The notes: generated from the letters alone by a model not told the origin. A stretch of 64,000 nucleotides of DNA from UBA11098 sp041671525 (GCA_041671525.1 JBAZBJ010000006.1:1-64000); one strand, 5' to 3'. Positions 23,448 to 30,837 are shown, counted from the first letter of the stretch. Made by a program: numbers and translations.

Positions 23448-23984
23448 ATGAACAAAAAAATTGTTATCCCTGGATGGATGAACTATCTAAAGATAAATAA
23501 CCTTGGCGATAATTTTGAAATATTGAAAGGAAAAGTGAATATTGATGAAAACGCGGAATGCATAGTCGGGCATAGTTTGGGCGCGTTGATTACCTTGAGA
23601 GATTTTAAACATAGTTGGGAGAAAATAATTTTAATAAATCCTCCGCTTCCAAAAAGAAGCATAATCGTTTGGTTTTTCAAATGGATCAACTATGTTGTTC
23701 AAGAAGGTTTGAGTGTCGAAAATCAAAAATTTAGCGTGAATCCAGTCGTATATTTTCGTGAACTTATAAATTGTATTAGATTGCTTAGGATAGATTTTGC
23801 GCCTATCATCGATAATTTACCGAGTGATAAGGTAATCGTAATCAGAGGAGAAAATGATTATTTTTTCTGTGACGACAAAGCTGTTAATTTTCTACGTTCA
23901 AAAAACATTCGGATAATAGAAATTGCCAATTGTGGCCACAATTGGTGTGGAAAAATAGAAGATGCTATAAATAAATTAACGTGA
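23448..23984 (+). CDS. Alpha/beta hydrolase-fold protein
   Basis: The 178-residue protein has a nucleophile elbow GHSLG (about residue 40-44), a late Asp in RGENDYFF (about 142) and a His in GHNW (about 165). This is the Ser-Asp-His triad of a small alpha/beta hydrolase (RBBP9/YdeN-like size). The substrate is unknown. I chose the ATG at 23448, just after tRNA-Ala; the upstream frame continues through the tRNA and is not credible. It lies between two tRNA genes, with tRNA-Arg 7 nt after its stop. Confidence 0.75.
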   Translation: MNKKIVIPGWMNYLKINNLGDNFEILKGKVNIDENAECIVGHSLGALITLRDFKHSWEKIILINPPLPKRSIIVWFFKWINYVVQEGLSVENQKFSVNPVVYFRELINCIRLLRIDFAPIIDNLPSDKVIVIRGENDYFFCDDKAVNFLRSKNIRIIEIANCGHNWCGKIEDAINKLT

Positions 23985-23990
23985 TAAATT

Positions 23991-24065
23991 GCCTTCATAG
24001 CTCAATGGATAGAGCAAATCCGTCCTAAGGATGAGATGTAGGTTCGATTCCTACTGAGGGCACCA
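23991..24065 (+). tRNA. tRNA-Arg(CCT)
   Basis: Acceptor GCCTTCA/TGAGGGC, anticodon loop GTCCTAA in ATCC/GGAT, T-arm GTAGG-TTCGATT-CCTAC. CCA is encoded (24063-24065). The cca gene starts 5 nt later. Confidence 0.93.
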
Positions 24066-24070
24066 ATAGT

Positions 24071-25564
24071 ATGATTACTAAAATTCCCAAACAAGTAATC
24101 GAAGTCTTGCGGAAAATTGAAGCGTCGGGTTTTGAGGCGTACATTGTCGGTGGCTGTGTTCGGGACTTGATCATGGATCGGGTGCCGAAAGATTGGGACG
24201 TGGCGACCAACGCCAAGCCGGCGGAAGTACAGTCACTTTTTCCGGATAGTTTTTACGAAAATGAATTTGGAACGGTGGGCGTGAAAGTGGAACCGTTTAT
24301 GGTCAATGGAAACGCGGGACGGGAGCACGATGTCATTGAAGTGACGACCTATCGCATTGAATCGAAATATTCCGACAAGCGGCGGCCGGATACTGTTGAG
24401 TTTGCGAAAACTTTGGCGGAAGATTTGTCGCGTAGAGATTTCACGATGAATGCAGTGGCATTGCGCGTATCGCATATCGTAAATCGCATATCGCAAAACG
24501 ATCCACGATTTGAAATCGTTGATCTATATAATGGGCAGGATGATATCAAAAATAAAGTTATTCGGACCGTTGGAAATCCAGCGGAGCGGTTCGATGAGGA
24601 TGCTTTACGCATGATGCGGGCGATCCGGTTTCACGCGGAACTTGGGTTTGCAATTGAAAAAGATACTTTTGAGGCGATCCAGAGGTGTGCGGCGGACTTG
24701 CATCACGTGGCGCTGGAACGGATCAAGGATGAGCTGACCAAAATTATCTTGTCGGATAATCCTGCCGAAGGCGTTGAGATGCTGCACCAGACCGGCATGT
24801 TGGAATATGTCATGCCGGAATTGGAAAAAGGCGTGGGGGTAGCGCAAAATCGCCATCACGTGTACACGATCTATCAGCACAGCATTTTGGCACTGAAACA
24901 TTGTCCGTCAAAAAAATTGGAAGTGCGGCTGGCCTCATTGTTGCATGACATTGCCAAGCCGCAGACGAAAAGAGGCGAGGGCGAATTTGCGACGTTCTAT
25001 AATCATGACCACGTGGGTGCGCGGGTGGCGGAGAAAATTTTGACGCGGCTCAAATTTTCCAATGAAGTTATTCAGAAAGTGAAACTCTTGGTGGATCAGC
25101 ATATGTTTTACTATAATCCGGAAGAAGTGGGCGATGCTTCGGTGCGACGCTTGATCAAAAAGGTCGGGCTGGAGAATATGAAAGATCTGATTGACGTGCG
25201 CATCGCGGATCGGCTGGGGTCGGGAGTGGCCAAAGCCAAGCCGTACAAGCTGCGGCACTTGGAATATGTCATTGATAAAGTTTCCACGGACGCGGTGTCG
25301 GTCAAGATGCTGAAACTTAATGGTAGCGATCTGATGAAAGAGCTGGAGGTGAAACCCGGACCGATCATCGGCGCGGTGTTGGATGTGCTGCTTTCAGAAG
25401 TCATCGAAGACGCGACGAAAAATAAGCACGAAGATCTTTTGGGACGTGCCAAAGAGTTATGCGTCATGGATCTGGCGAAACTGCGGGAAATGGCGAAAGA
25501 AAAGATTGAGGAGAAAAAGGAAGAGGATGATGAGGAGATCAAAAAGAAGCATTGGGTCAAATAA
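24071..25564 (+). CDS. cca: CCA tRNA nucleotidyltransferase with HD domain
   Basis: The 497-residue protein has the class II nucleotidyltransferase head (AYIVGGCVRDLIMDRVPKDWDVAT, Asp metal ligands in DWD near residue 43), RRDFTMNAVAL, the RFDEDALRMMRAIRF neck, and an HD phosphohydrolase domain (LLHDIAKPQTK near 297). It adds or repairs the 3' CCA of tRNAs, which matters here because most of the tRNAs in the window lack an encoded CCA. The peptide SHIVNRISQND (about 133-143) comes from a repeat-like word (24465-24500) inserted in frame. Confidence 0.95.
   Translation: MITKIPKQVIEVLRKIEASGFEAYIVGGCVRDLIMDRVPKDWDVATNAKPAEVQSLFPDSFYENEFGTVGVKVEPFMVNGNAGREHDVIEVTTYRIESKYSDKRRPDTVEFAKTLAEDLSRRDFTMNAVALRVSHIVNRISQNDPRFEIVDLYNGQDDIKNKVIRTVGNPAERFDEDALRMMRAIRFHAELGFAIEKDTFEAIQRCAADLHHVALERIKDELTKIILSDNPAEGVEMLHQTGMLEYVMPELEKGVGVAQNRHHVYTIYQHSILALKHCPSKKLEVRLASLLHDIAKPQTKRGEGEFATFYNHDHVGARVAEKILTRLKFSNEVIQKVKLLVDQHMFYYNPEEVGDASVRRLIKKVGLENMKDLIDVRIADRLGSGVAKAKPYKLRHLEYVIDKVSTDAVSVKMLKLNGSDLMKELEVKPGPIIGAVLDVLLSEVIEDATKNKHEDLLGRAKELCVMDLAKLREMAKEKIEEKKEEDDEEIKKKHWVK
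24465..24500. repeat. In-frame R5 repeat in cca
   Basis: Words of the form GCGTATCGCATATCGTAAAT and CGCATATCGC. Related words occur at 11101-11130 and 33059-33081. Confidence 0.55.
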
Positions 25565-25646
25565 GGCTCAAAGAGAATAAATTTGGCTGTCCGTTGTAGA
25601 AACAATAAGACACAAAATTTATTTATAAAAGGAAGGAGGTGTTGAT

Positions 25647-26117
25647 ATGAATGTCAAAAATATAGTTGTCGCTATTGTGCTTGTCGCCATTGTGGTTTTG
25701 GGCTTTGTGTATTTTTCTGGCAAGAGCAACACACCGGCTCAAGCGCCGGCTAATACTGCCGCACCGGCGACCAATAGCACGACCCCGGTCCCAGTCGCCA
25801 CCAACAAAGTGGAAATCAGCGGCAGTGGTTTCAGTCCGGCCAACATCACGGTAAAAGCGGGCGACACAGTTACTTGGACCAACAACGACAGCGCGCCGCA
25901 TCTGGTGGCCTCCGGTCCGCATCCGGCTCACACCAACTATGACGGCACCACGATGAGCGCGCACTGCGCTGCGGGCGCAACCCTCTCGTTCGATGCTTGC
26001 AAACCGATTCCGACCGGTGGAACGTATTCCTTCACTTTCACCAAGACCGGTGATTGGAAATACCACGACCATCTCAATCCGGCAGCACCGTTCTTCGGCA
26101 GCGTAAAAGTCGAATAA
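25647..26117 (+). CDS. Exported cupredoxin (plastocyanin/amicyanin-like)
   Basis: The 156-residue protein starts with an uncleaved or cleaved signal segment (IVVAIVLVAIVVLGFVYF), then a Pro/Ala/Thr-rich linker and a cupredoxin domain. Possible copper ligands are the His in DSAPHLV (about 91) and a His in WKYHDHLNP (about 140-142). The usual Cys position in the last loop is unclear, because the two Cys (SAHCAAG, FDACKPI) lie earlier and may form a disulfide. Copper binding is therefore probable, not certain. The ribosome site is strong (AAGGAGG), and a terminator follows. Confidence 0.82.
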   Translation: MNVKNIVVAIVLVAIVVLGFVYFSGKSNTPAQAPANTAAPATNSTTPVPVATNKVEISGSGFSPANITVKAGDTVTWTNNDSAPHLVASGPHPAHTNYDGTTMSAHCAAGATLSFDACKPIPTGGTYSFTFTKTGDWKYHDHLNPAAPFFGSVKVE

Positions 26118-26125
26118 CCTTCAAC

Positions 26126-26164
26126 AAAAAACTAGCCAATCAATTTGACGTGAGGCTAGTTTTT
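26126..26164 (+). terminator. Terminator of the cupredoxin gene
   Basis: AAAAACTAGCC, 16-nt loop, GGCTAGTTTTT. Confidence 0.85.
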
Positions 26165-26237
26165 GTTTGAGAGATTTGGGAAATATAAGAGGCAGAGCAT
26201 AATTTTACCCTTTTAAAAGAGAATAATTTATCTGTGG

Positions 26238-26243
26238 TATAAT
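26238..26243 (+). promoter_or_regulatory. Extended -10 promoter
   Basis: TGTGGTATAAT with no clear -35 box. The same word stands before 42739 and 56855. The start of transcription is expected near 26250, 4 nt before the ATG. Confidence 0.55.
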
Positions 26244-26253
26244 GGAGATAATT

Positions 26254-26868
26254 ATGGCTTCACAAATCTCCCACATTATCTACGCGCGCAAGTATTTGGA
26301 AAAACATCCCATGCCCAATGGGGATGCAGACTTGTTTTTGTTGGGCTGCGTGTTTCCGGACATTCGGCGGATCGATGATACTATCAAGAGAAAAGACACG
26401 CATTTGTGTTTTGACTCGTTGGATTTAAATTTTGCGGGTATGGCGCCTTTCATCGCCGGTTGGAAATTTCATCTGTATTGCGATATGAAGCGGGAAGAGA
26501 TTCTGAATAAGTACGGGTTTTACGAATTGGACAATGCGGCTAATCACTGGCACTTGCCGGCCAAGATTCTTGAAGATGAATTGATCTACAATGAGTATAA
26601 TAACTGGGAAAAATTAATCAGTTTTTTTAACAATGCGCCCTATTTTGACGCCGGGATTGGTGTGACGCCAGAAACATTTTCTTTGTGGTATGCAATCCTG
26701 GCCAAATATATGGAAAAGAAACCGGATGACAGAACAATGCATGTTTGTCTTAGTAAGCAAATAAATCTAGCTGAAAAAGCCGACGAAATTGTGAAAACAA
26801 TTGACAAATTACGTAAAAATGAGAAAGTTAGAAGGCTGCTGAAAAAAGTAGCAGAAGAAATCATATAA
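26254..26868 (+). CDS. Phospholipase C-like (zinc-dependent PLC fold) protein
   Basis: The 204-residue protein has SQISHIIYARKYL near the start, FLLGCVFPDIRR (Asp), DTHLCF (His) and AGWKFHLYCD (His-x-x-x-Asp). This resembles the zinc-dependent phospholipase C/S1-P1 nuclease fold. Members bind three zinc ions and hydrolyse phosphoesters; the substrate is not predictable. An earlier in-frame ATG at 26242 overlaps the -10 box, so the ATG at 26254 must be the start. The message would be leaderless. tRNA-Leu follows closely. Confidence 0.65.
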   Translation: MASQISHIIYARKYLEKHPMPNGDADLFLLGCVFPDIRRIDDTIKRKDTHLCFDSLDLNFAGMAPFIAGWKFHLYCDMKREEILNKYGFYELDNAANHWHLPAKILEDELIYNEYNNWEKLISFFNNAPYFDAGIGVTPETFSLWYAILAKYMEKKPDDRTMHVCLSKQINLAEKADEIVKTIDKLRKNEKVRRLLKKVAEEII

Positions 26869-26873
26869 TTCAG

Positions 26874-26957
26874 GCCTTGGTGGTGAAATTGGTATACACG
26901 CATGCTTCAGGTGCATGTGCTCGCAAGGGTGTGGGAGTTCGAGTCTCCCCCAAGGCA
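26874..26957 (+). tRNA. tRNA-Leu(CAG)
   Basis: Acceptor GCCTTGG/CCAAGGC, anticodon arm CATGC-TTCAGGT-GCATG, long variable arm (TGCTCGCAAGGGTG), T-arm GGGAG-TTCGAGT-CTCCC. No CCA. Confidence 0.93.
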
Positions 26958-26971
26958 CTCTCAAAAAATCT

Positions 26972-27268
26972 ATGAAAATCGAAATCAAAGGTGTCAAAGG
27001 CAATCCGGCGAATATGCTGCGTCGAGCCGGCTATATTTTCCAGCGCCAAGATGGTCAGGAAATGAGTTTCGTGCGCCCGCTGGCACAGGCTGGGTATCCG
27101 CGCTTCCATATGTACGCGACTGTCTCCGGTTTTGATTTGCTAATCAGCATCCATTTGGATCAGAAAAAGGAAACTTATGGCGACAATACTCGTCACCATG
27201 GCGAATACGAAAATGACGGTGCGTTAAAAACGGAAGCAGAACGGATCCAAGACGTGTTTAGTGACTAG
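26972..27268 (+). CDS. Conserved-looking small protein of unknown function
   Basis: The 98-residue soluble protein has MKIEIKGVKGNPANMLRRAGY, a FVRPLAQAGYPRFHMYATVSGFDLLISIHLDQK core predicted as a beta-sheet, and a His-rich segment NTRHHGEYEND. I do not recognise a family. The ATG at 26972 lies 14 nt after tRNA-Leu, so the two may share a transcript. The frame open upstream is inside the tRNA. Confidence 0.7.
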   Translation: MKIEIKGVKGNPANMLRRAGYIFQRQDGQEMSFVRPLAQAGYPRFHMYATVSGFDLLISIHLDQKKETYGDNTRHHGEYENDGALKTEAERIQDVFSD

Positions 27269-27289
27269 ACGCAGCGCGCGTCGTTATCC

Positions 27290-27318
27290 TTGCAAAAACA
27301 GGCAGGGCAATGTAAAAT
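27290..27318 (+). promoter_or_regulatory. Promoter of tRNA-Leu(TAG) and rluD
   Basis: TTGCAA, 17 nt, TAAAAT. The tRNA starts 10 nt later. Confidence 0.55.
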
Positions 27319-27327
27319 ATTATCTAT

Positions 27328-27411
27328 GCCCAGGTGGCGGAATTGGTATACGCGCCAGTCTTAGGAACTGGTTCCCGCAAGGGATTAAGAGTTCGAGTCT
27401 CTTCTTGGGCA
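27328..27411 (+). tRNA. tRNA-Leu(TAG)
   Basis: Acceptor GCCCAGG/CTTGGGC, anticodon arm CCAGT-CTTAGGA-ACTGG, long variable arm, T-arm AGAG-TTCGAGT-CTCT. rluD starts 4 nt later. Confidence 0.94.
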
Positions 27412-27414
27412 CAC

Positions 27415-28368
27415 ATGAAAACTGTTTTAATCACCGACGAAAATTCAGGTAATCGAGTTGATAAATTCCTCATGGAGGAAGTTTTTTTTAATTCTGGAGA
27501 AACGCGTGGTGAGATTGTTAAAAATATTAAAGCTGGTAATATTTTGGTTGACGATAAAATCGTGAAGCCTAGTTATGTCTTGAAAGAGGGTGAAAAGATT
27601 ACTGTTGAGCTGAAAGAAAAGGCACAGAAACTGGCCGCTAATCGAAAAATTAAAGTGGAAATAATCCACCAAGACAAAAACATGGTGGTGATCAACAAGC
27701 CGGCCGGTCTATCTGTGCATCCGATCAGTTTTGAGGAAAAAGATACTTTAGTAAATTTTTTACTAGGCAAATTTCCGGAAATAGAAAACGTGAATGATGG
27801 CTCAGCCGGTTCGCAGTTTCGTCCCGGCATCGTGCATCGTTTGGATCGGGACACTTCCGGCGTCATAGTGGTGGCGCGCAATCAGAAAACTTTTGACGCC
27901 TTGAAGAAAATTTTTCAGGATCGCGAAGTGAGCAAAAAGTATGTGGCGATCGTTTTTGGAAAATTGGAAGAAAAGTCAGGCGTCATCGAAAAGCCATTGG
28001 CTCGGTCAACGGGTTATGAAAAACAAGTGATCGCGCACAAGCGGACCAAAACTAAAGTTCGTCCGGCTATCACTGAGTATGCCGTGCTGGGGGAATCTGA
28101 AAATTACTCATTAGTAGAAGTTTTGCCAAAAACTGGGCGCACGCATCAGATCAGGATTCACCTGACTTCCATCGGCCACCCGATTGTTGGGGATAAGCTG
28201 TATACAATGAAGGTGAATGACAAGGCGAAAACGGCAGCGCGGCAGCTGTTGCATGCCAAAGAACTGGAATTTAAACTCTTTCGGCGAAAGTATGCCTTTC
28301 AGGCGGAGATACCGACTGATTTCCGGGAATTTGCGGATTCTCTTGACTTAAACGTAATAAAACGGTAA
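27415..28368 (+). CDS. rluD: RluA/RluD family pseudouridine synthase
   Basis: The 317-residue protein has an N-terminal S4 RNA-binding domain (about 10-75) and a catalytic domain with HRLDRDTSGVIVVARN (catalytic Asp about 146), KKYVAIVFG, and LPKTGRTHQIRIHLTSIGHPIVGD. RluD-type enzymes make pseudouridines in helix 69 of 23S rRNA; RluA/RluC-type relatives have other targets, so the exact site is inferred. I chose the ATG at 27415; the frame upstream runs back into tRNA-Leu. It is probably processed from a transcript shared with the tRNA. Confidence 0.92.
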   Translation: MKTVLITDENSGNRVDKFLMEEVFFNSGETRGEIVKNIKAGNILVDDKIVKPSYVLKEGEKITVELKEKAQKLAANRKIKVEIIHQDKNMVVINKPAGLSVHPISFEEKDTLVNFLLGKFPEIENVNDGSAGSQFRPGIVHRLDRDTSGVIVVARNQKTFDALKKIFQDREVSKKYVAIVFGKLEEKSGVIEKPLARSTGYEKQVIAHKRTKTKVRPAITEYAVLGESENYSLVEVLPKTGRTHQIRIHLTSIGHPIVGDKLYTMKVNDKAKTAARQLLHAKELEFKLFRRKYAFQAEIPTDFREFADSLDLNVIKR

Positions 28369-28371
28369 GAT
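28343..28371 (+). promoter_or_regulatory. Upstream promoter for rplS
   Basis: TTGACT, 17 nt, TAAGAT, overlapping the end of rluD. A second promoter lies closer to rplS. Confidence 0.55.
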
Positions 28372-28417
28372 AAAAAGGCTAAAATTTAATCAGATTTACT
28401 ACTCCGATAGCGGGTTT

Positions 28418-28445
28418 TTTAGTTTAGACCAACTGCGAGTATAAT
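28418..28445 (+). promoter_or_regulatory. Proximal promoter of rplS (leaderless)
   Basis: TTTAGT, 16 nt, TATAAT at 28440-28445. The expected start coincides with the ATG at 28452. Confidence 0.5.
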
Positions 28446-28451
28446 AAACAT

Positions 28452-28892
28452 ATGCAAAAGAAAGTTATCGAATTTAATCAGACGCAAAGAAGCAACAAAT
28501 ATCCCGAACTGCAGTCCGGCGATGTAGTGAAAGTTTATCGCAAGATTAAGGAAGGCGAGAAGGAGCGGATTCAGATTTTTGAAGGTTTGATTATTGCGAT
28601 CAAGGGCCGACAGAGCTCATCCCCAATGATGACGGTACGGAAAGTTTCCAACGGTGTGGGCGTGGAGCTGATTCTGCCAATCTTTTCTCCGTCGATCGAC
28701 AAGATTGAATTGGTGAAAAGAGCCAAGGTGCGACGGGCGAAACTGTATTATCTGCGAGGTCTGACCGCGAAAAAGAGCCGTATGAAATACAAGGATGCGG
28801 AGGCTTATGTGCCGGAAACAGGCGTGAAGGAAGAGGCGGCCTCAGAAGTGGCTGAAACAGAAGTTGCGGCTGAAGAAATAAAAGAAGCGTAG
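28452..28892 (+). CDS. rplS: 50S ribosomal protein L19
   Basis: The 146-residue protein has the L19 pattern GDVVKVYRKIKEGEKERIQIFEGLIIAIKG, TVRKVSNGVGVELILPIFSPSIDKIELVKRAKVRRAKLYYLRGLTAKKSRMK. L19 sits at the 30S-50S interface. The core (about 115 residues) has normal length, and a 30-residue acidic tail (EEAASEVAETEVAAEEIKEA) is added. Two promoters are possible, the nearer giving a leaderless mRNA. The usual neighbours trmD and rpsP are not here. Confidence 0.96.
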   Translation: MQKKVIEFNQTQRSNKYPELQSGDVVKVYRKIKEGEKERIQIFEGLIIAIKGRQSSSPMMTVRKVSNGVGVELILPIFSPSIDKIELVKRAKVRRAKLYYLRGLTAKKSRMKYKDAEAYVPETGVKEEAASEVAETEVAAEEIKEA

Positions 28893-28909
28893 ACGATCAG
28901 CGTGTCAAT

Positions 28910-28938
28910 TTGCCAGGAATAGGTATACGCGGTACAAT
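28910..28938 (+). promoter_or_regulatory. Promoter of the LAGLIDADG gene
   Basis: TTGCCA, 17 nt, TACAAT. The expected start is at the ATG (28945). The spacer contains a tRNA-Leu-like 16-mer (28916-28931). Confidence 0.55.
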
Positions 28939-28944
28939 AGAGGG

Positions 28945-29646
28945 ATGAAGAGACGTGGTATAAAACCAAAAGGCAATAGTGAGACTAAGTGGAGTGCGAA
29001 AATGGCCTATATCGTTGGATTGATTGCTACTGATGGAAATCTGTCGAAAGATGGACGCCACCTAAATTTCACCTCGAAGGATGTTCAGTTAATCAAGTTA
29101 TTTAAAAGGTGTTTAAGTCTGAAGGTTACCATAGGGAAGAAAGCTCGTGGATACGAAAAAGAGAAAAAGTATTTTCAGCTTCAATTTGGAGACGTTTTAT
29201 TCTATCGGTGGTTAGTAGGCATCGGCCTCAGCCCAAATAAATCCAGAACGCTTGGAAAGCTGAAAATCCCTGATGAATACTTCTTTGATTTTTTAAGGGG
29301 ATGCTTTGATGGAGATGGTAGTATATATTCATATTGGGATCCTCGGTGGCATAGTAGTTTTATGTTTTATTTGCAATTTATTTCCGGAAGTCAAGAGTTT
29401 CTCATTTGGCTTCAAAGTTCGATTGGAAAACTTTCAGGGGTGAGGGGAAGAATTCAAGAAGCAAATAGGTCGCAGCACTTGATATTCGCAAAAAAAGATA
29501 CAAGGGTTGTTTTCAATAAAATGTTTTATAAGAAGAGGTTGCCGTGTCTAGGGAGGAAGCTATTGAAGGCAAAAAAAATTTTTAAGAAAGATGATGATCA
29601 CAACAAAAAAGCCCGGATGGCGGAATCGGTATACGCGATAGGTTGA
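28945..29646 (+). CDS. LAGLIDADG homing endonuclease whose 3' end lies in tRNA-Leu
   Basis: The 233-residue protein has two LAGLIDADG motifs, VGLIATDG (24-31, Asp30) and RGCFDGDG (118-125, Asp124), with the spacing of a single-chain monomeric enzyme. Such enzymes cut long specific DNA sites and promote copying of their own gene. The last 11 codons plus the stop (29611-29646) are the 5' part of tRNA-Leu(GAG), so the tail ARMAESVYAIG is tRNA sequence read as protein. No intron or intein surrounds it, so it is a free-standing gene. The promoter predicts a leaderless message. The core nuclease call is firm. Confidence 0.88.
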   Translation: MKRRGIKPKGNSETKWSAKMAYIVGLIATDGNLSKDGRHLNFTSKDVQLIKLFKRCLSLKVTIGKKARGYEKEKKYFQLQFGDVLFYRWLVGIGLSPNKSRTLGKLKIPDEYFFDFLRGCFDGDGSIYSYWDPRWHSSFMFYLQFISGSQEFLIWLQSSIGKLSGVRGRIQEANRSQHLIFAKKDTRVVFNKMFYKKRLPCLGRKLLKAKKIFKKDDDHNKKARMAESVYAIG

Positions 29647-29696
29647 GGACCTATGCTCGCAAGGGCGTGCGGGTTCAAGTCCCGCTTCGGGCACCA
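29611..29696 (+). tRNA. tRNA-Leu(GAG)
   Basis: Acceptor GCCCGGA/TTCGGGC, anticodon arm ATAGG-TTGAGGA-CCTAT, long variable arm, T-arm GCGGG-TTCAAGT-CCCGC. CCA is encoded (29694-29696). Its first 36 bases are also coding sequence of the homing endonuclease. Confidence 0.93.
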
Positions 29697-29717
29697 AGTG
29701 GATTAAAAATAATATAT

Positions 29718-29790
29718 GCGCGCTTAGCTCAATGGCTGGAGCACCTCGTTTACACCGAGGGGGTTGGGGGTTCGAGTCCCTCAGCGCGCA
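29718..29790 (+). tRNA. tRNA-Val(TAC)
   Basis: Acceptor GCGCGCT/AGCGCGC, anticodon arm CCTCG-TTTACAC-CGAGG, T-arm GGGGG-TTCGAGT-CCCTC. Confidence 0.94.
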
Positions 29791-29835
29791 CACTTCGACT
29801 CGCTTTCATTTAGGAAAGCTCGCTCAGTGTAAACA
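29791..29835. repeat. tRNA-flanking repeat (R10), copy 3
   Basis: CACTTCGACTCGC, TTTCATTTAGGAAA, GCTCGCTCAGTGTAAACA. It directly follows tRNA-Val and is the inverted form of the copies near 6951 and 7081, which also sit at tRNA ends. Confidence 0.65.
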
Positions 29836-29843
29836 CGGGGCAA

Positions 29844-29915
29844 GCCGGGTTAGCTCAGTGGTAGAGCAGAGGATTGAAAATCCTTGTGTCCCCAGTTCAA
29901 TCCTGGGACCCGGCA
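29844..29915 (+). tRNA. tRNA-Phe(GAA)
   Basis: Acceptor GCCGGGT/ACCCGGC, anticodon loop TTGAAAA, T-arm CCCAG-TTCAATC-CTGGG. Confidence 0.94.
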
Positions 29916-29936
29916 CACAACTGAATAATTACGAGC

Positions 29937-30008
29937 GCGGGTATCGTATAGCGGCTATTATACGTCCTTGCCAAGGACGAGATACGGGTCCGACTCCCGT
30001 TACCCGCT
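29937..30008 (+). tRNA. tRNA-Gly(GCC) with unusual T-loop
   Basis: Acceptor GCGGGTA/TACCCGC, anticodon arm CGTCC-TTGCCAA-GGACG. The T-loop reads TCCGACT, so the normally invariant T55 is C. The discriminator is T, as expected for Gly. Confidence 0.9.
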
Positions 30009-30019
30009 CAAAAACTGCT

Positions 30020-30044
30020 AAAAATCCCCTTAAAGGGATTTTTT
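30020..30044 (+). terminator. Terminator of the tRNA cluster
   Basis: AAAAATCCC, loop CTTAAA, GGGATTTTTT. Confidence 0.85.
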
Positions 30045-30126
30045 AGTTTTAGGGCTTATTTAAGCTAAAAACAAATAGTCGATGAAATTACAATGGCTTA
30101 TTTAAGCCAAATTTTCATAGTTGCCT
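30045..30126. promoter_or_regulatory. Two GGCTTATTTAAGC(C) palindromes upstream of a promoter
   Basis: GGGCTTATTTAAGCT (30052-30066) and ATGGCTTATTTAAGCC (about 30102-30117) lie in the UP-element region of the next promoter. Related palindromes occur near 5833, 62230 and 62410. Confidence 0.4.
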
Positions 30127-30155
30127 TTGACAGGTTACCCAGATTTTGCTATACT
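30127..30155 (+). promoter_or_regulatory. Promoter of the 3D-domain gene
   Basis: TTGACA, 17 nt, TATACT, near consensus. The leader of about 60 nt holds a hairpin GGAGAACCGCC to GGCTCC. Confidence 0.75.
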
Positions 30156-30222
30156 AGTTGGTCATGTTGGAGAACCGCCTAGAAATGGCTCCAGCAGGCA
30201 AATTAACAATTAAGGATAATTC

Positions 30223-30777
30223 ATGCGTATCATTAGATCTCTGGTGATCCTGCGAGTGCTTTTGGCTCTAATCTTGACCCCAATTGCCTTGGCAGCGGAA
30301 ACGGATACTAATGAAACAAATATAAATTCAAAAATAAACACCCCGATCTTTGCCTTTGACAAATCAATGTCACTCCTGAGTACTTATGAAATTGCTGTGG
30401 AACCGCAAAAGCCGGTTGCAATGTCCAAACGGGACATGACGCTGGCCAGATGGAAGGCTAAACAATCTCACTTGTGGGAAAATTTGCCGAAAGGCCAATT
30501 CACCATCAATGCTTCGGCCTATACGGCCGCGGCGGATGAGTGTGGAAAGTCTGATGGAATCACCGCGAGTGGCGTCAAAGTTCAAGAAAAAAGAACCTTG
30601 GCCTGTCCGCCGCAGTTTCCATTCGGAACGCAAATCAAGATTGACGGCTATGGAACCTATGTTTGCGAAGATCGTGGGGGTGCGATCAAGGGCAACCATG
30701 TGGACATCTATGTGGAAACCAAGAATGAAGCTTTTGCTTTCGGACGCAGAAATCTGATGGCGGAAGTGATTCTCTAA
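30223..30777 (+). CDS. Exported 3D-domain (lytic transglycosylase-like) protein
   Basis: The 184-residue protein starts with a signal peptide (LVILRVLLALILTPIALAAE), then a spacer, then a double-psi beta-barrel 3D domain from about residue 90: INASAYTAAADECGKSDGITASG, PFGTQIKIDGYGTYVCEDRGGAIKGNHVDIYV. The three conserved Asp are in DECGKSDG, EDRGG and VDIYV. This domain is the catalytic part of MltA-like and resuscitation-factor-like enzymes that cleave peptidoglycan glycan strands. Length is typical for a single-domain form. A strong promoter and a terminator frame it. Confidence 0.88.
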   Translation: MRIIRSLVILRVLLALILTPIALAAETDTNETNINSKINTPIFAFDKSMSLLSTYEIAVEPQKPVAMSKRDMTLARWKAKQSHLWENLPKGQFTINASAYTAAADECGKSDGITASGVKVQEKRTLACPPQFPFGTQIKIDGYGTYVCEDRGGAIKGNHVDIYVETKNEAFAFGRRNLMAEVIL

Positions 30778-30797
30778 ACAAAAGATAGTTTGAATAG

Positions 30798-30837
30798 CAA
30801 AAACGCTCTGGCTTCGGTTGGAGTGTTTTTGTTTTAT
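30798..30837 (+). terminator. Terminator of the 3D-domain gene
   Basis: CAAAAACGCTC, loop, GAGTGTTTTTG, then TTTTATT. Confidence 0.85.

Noticed and set aside
27334..27414. N-terminal extension of RluD through the tRNA-Leu gene
   Set aside because: The extra residues are the translated tRNA. The S4 domain begins properly at the ATG at 27415.
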